Shown in pieces: positions 7,120-7,850 of a stretch of 7,850 bases of DNA; position 1 is the stretch's first letter; every line of letters begins with the position of its first letter. The notes beneath the pieces were generated by a model. It was not told where the DNA came from. It made no database searches and saw only the letters and a list, made by a program, of their open reading frames with translations. The position numbers were made by a program, and so were the translations under genes. Source of the DNA: an uncultured Eubacteriales bacterium (GTDB taxonomy: Bacteria; Bacillota; Clostridia; Monoglobales; Monoglobaceae); NCBI GenBank assembly GCA_900552305.1, contig URZD01000102.1, positions 1 to 7,850 on the forward strand. The letters are read 5' to 3'.

Positions 7120-7148
7120 ATTATAACGTGTATTTTGATTTTTGTCAA
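7120..7148 (-). promoter_or_regulatory. Consensus sigma-70/sigma-A promoter of the tetR operon
   Basis: On the minus strand TTGACA (7148-7143) and TATAAT (7125-7120) are separated by exactly 17 bases. Both hexamers match the vegetative sigma consensus perfectly. Transcription would start near 7113, giving a leader of about 37 bases before the tetR ATG. An unregulated promoter of this strength would be very active, which fits with the palindrome downstream acting as a tight brake. Confidence 0.9.
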
Positions 7149-7161
7149 CGGTTTTACCGTT
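7147..7161. promoter_or_regulatory. Inverted repeat overlapping the -35 box
   Basis: AACGGT-TTT-ACCGTT is a perfect 6-bp inverted repeat with a three-base centre. Its left end shares two bases with the -35 hexamer of the tetR promoter, so a bound protein there would compete with or contact RNA polymerase. It could be a site for a second regulator. It is also followed by T's on the plus strand, so a weak hairpin is an alternative, but no rightward gene would end there. Confidence 0.4.
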
Positions 7162-7280
7162 TTTTGTACTTTTTTACTGCGGAATATATGCATGAGTTAT
7201 TTCGAATTTGCCGTTCGGTATGCTTTTTGGTGCGCCGCGGGGCGTTGACTCTTAAAGTGAAAATGGCAGAAATGCCGCCG

Positions 7281-7306
7281 CGCCCGCAACGCTCCTTGCC
7301 GCGCCG
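7281..7306. repeat. 26-bp direct repeat, intergenic copy
   Basis: This is the second, exact copy of the sequence at 6851-6876 within tetR. It lies upstream of the tetR promoter, so the tetR mRNA does not contain it. A rightward RNA through this stretch would be complementary to tetR mRNA over 26 bases. The tetR copy sits in a family-typical protein region, so the intergenic copy is more likely the derived one. Confidence 0.9.
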
Positions 7307-7352
7307 TAACACAAATTTAATATTGCTCTAACAAGGAATGAGGATTTTTGTG

Positions 7353-7381
7353 TTGAAATATATAAATATGGACTTTATACG
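7353..7381 (+). promoter_or_regulatory. Possible promoter for the SpoIID/LytB-like gene
   Basis: TTGAAA (7353-7358) and TATACG (7376-7381) are 17 bases apart, with five of six and four of six matches to the vegetative consensus. The position, 65 bases upstream of the ATG at 7447 and in an AT-rich stretch, is suitable. The match is moderate, and a sporulation sigma factor could use another sequence here. Confidence 0.4.
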
Positions 7382-7446
7382 ATTTTGGCAGAAATCGCTA
7401 CACATCGGAATGATACATATTTTTTGAAGGGACGCGTTTTTTAACA

Positions 7447-7850
7447 ATGAGAACAGCTTTTAAACTTATCGCGGCGTTGCTCGCCGCGCTTTTCGCGATG
7501 TCAGGCGCAGCGAATGCCGCAGAATATCCGCAGTATTTGCGCGTGGGGATATACTACGGCTCGGGGAGCGTCAGCTCGCTTGATCTTGACGCGGCGGGCG
7601 GCTTTGCCGCCGGAACGGCGGACGGGCGCAGCCTTGCGCCCGTGTGTGCGGTATCAGAGACTGCGCTCACAGCGCGGGCGGCGAACGCCGCGCTTTACGG
7701 CGGCGGTGCGGGCGGCGCGTATTATCTTGACCTCGGCGCGGTCGGGGGCTTTGACGCGCTGAACGCGCGGCTTGCCGAGGTTTCCGCCGCGGGTGTTGAG
7801 TGCTTCGGCGCATATTACGGCGGCGCGCCGCACATATTCAGCGGCGGGTT
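7447..7850 (+). CDS. SpoIID/LytB-domain-like secreted protein, N-terminal part (runs off the window)
   Basis: The frame stays open from ATG 7447 to the last base, 134 complete codons. It begins with a signal peptide (MRTAFKLIAALLAALFAMSG, likely cut after ANA at residue 24). The mature protein opens with LRVGIYYGSGSVSSLDL and a GGF strand, a beginning I know from clostridial proteins with a SpoIID/LytB domain. In those, an IRVGLYYG segment precedes a domain linked to peptidoglycan remodelling during spore engulfment or to cell-wall lytic activity. The second stretch, ending in GVECFGAYYGGAPHIFSGG, is like the sporulation-related-repeat type linker that follows in such proteins. The catalytic SpoIID region would lie beyond the right edge, so activity cannot be judged. 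A GAAGGGA at 7426-7432 is a modest ribosome binding site, 14 bases from the ATG. The coding sequence is visibly richer in GC and Ala/Gly codons than its neighbours. Confidence 0.65.
   Translation, partial: MRTAFKLIAALLAALFAMSGAANAAEYPQYLRVGIYYGSGSVSSLDLDAAGGFAAGTADGRSLAPVCAVSETALTARAANAALYGGGAGGAYYLDLGAVGGFDALNARLAEVSAAGVECFGAYYGGAPHIFSGG

Larger units (their letters stand above)
7077..7446. other. Intergenic region between divergent genes
   Basis: These 370 bases separate tetR (leftward) from the SpoIID/LytB-like gene (rightward). From left to right they hold the tetR leader with its ribosome binding site, a palindrome (7099-7110), the tetR promoter (7120-7148) with an inverted repeat at its -35 end (7147-7161), an AT-rich stretch, the second copy of a 26-bp repeat (7281-7306) and a probable rightward promoter (7353-7381). 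A 47-codon frame at 7188-7331 has no good ribosome binding site and is not called a gene. I see no tRNA, riboswitch fold or terminator that I could defend here. Confidence 0.6.

Noticed and set aside
7147..7165. The inverted repeat plus T's as a rightward terminator
   Set aside because: The stem is only 6 bp and no rightward gene ends there; overlap with the tetR -35 box favours a protein-binding role.
7188..7331. A 47-codon plus-strand ORF in the intergenic region (MHELFRICRSVCF...)
   Set aside because: No proper ribosome binding site, odd composition, and it includes the 26-bp repeat in a frame not used by tetR.
7514..7762. An 82-codon ORF inside the right-edge gene
   Set aside because: Overlaps the open frame from 7447 that has a signal peptide and SpoIID/LytB-like sequence; this frame is Arg-rich and lacks any pattern.

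Overview
The window looks like chromosome from a Gram-positive anaerobe of the Clostridia, probably an Oscillospirales-type gut or rumen lineage with mid-to-high GC. The evidence is strong AAAGGAGG ribosome binding sites, a siphovirus tail cassette of the kind found in clostridial prophages, a secreted beta-helix protein with an InlB-type B-repeat and a C-terminal module I associate with clostridial surface proteins, and a SpoIID/LytB-like gene. The taxonomic call is inference from protein style, not from a marker gene.

Bases 1-3655 (+ strand) are a tightly packed tail-tip cassette: the C-terminus of the tape measure protein, a distal tail protein (Dit, Sipho_tail family), a Gp37-like (ReqiPepy6 type) tail/baseplate protein, and a baseplate or fibre-type protein whose N-terminus carries a tandem repeat. 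No holin, endolysin or integrase follows. The block ends about 60 bases later at a strong, roughly bidirectional hairpin terminator (3719-3750). This suggests a decayed prophage, a prophage edge, or a domesticated tail particle.

Bases 3749-7076 read leftward. Next to the terminator is a broken AraC-family gene: only the C-terminal helix-turn-helix domain survives, and a homopolymer frameshift lies just upstream of it. Then comes a two-gene operon, read from right to left: a TetR/AcrR-family regulator, followed 13 bases later by a 732-residue secreted beta-helix protein. A promoter matching the sigma-70/sigma-A consensus exactly (TTGACA, 17 bases, TATAAT) drives the operon. It has a perfect 12-bp palindrome just downstream of the -10 box and another inverted repeat overlapping the -35 box. 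The simplest reading is a self-repressing switch that controls a cell-surface or secreted protein together with its own regulator.

Bases 7077-7446 are intergenic and hold that control region, a probable rightward promoter, and a 26-bp exact copy of a piece of the tetR coding sequence. From 7447 to the right edge runs the start of a GC-rich, Ala/Gly-rich secreted protein that resembles the N-terminal part of SpoIID/LytB-domain proteins. It is open at the window edge.

I did not find tRNA or rRNA genes, CRISPR arrays, transposases or a convincing attachment site. The most noteworthy items are the regulated TetR/beta-helix operon, the unexplained 26-bp repeat between tetR and the intergenic region, and the junction where the tail cassette meets the broken AraC gene.
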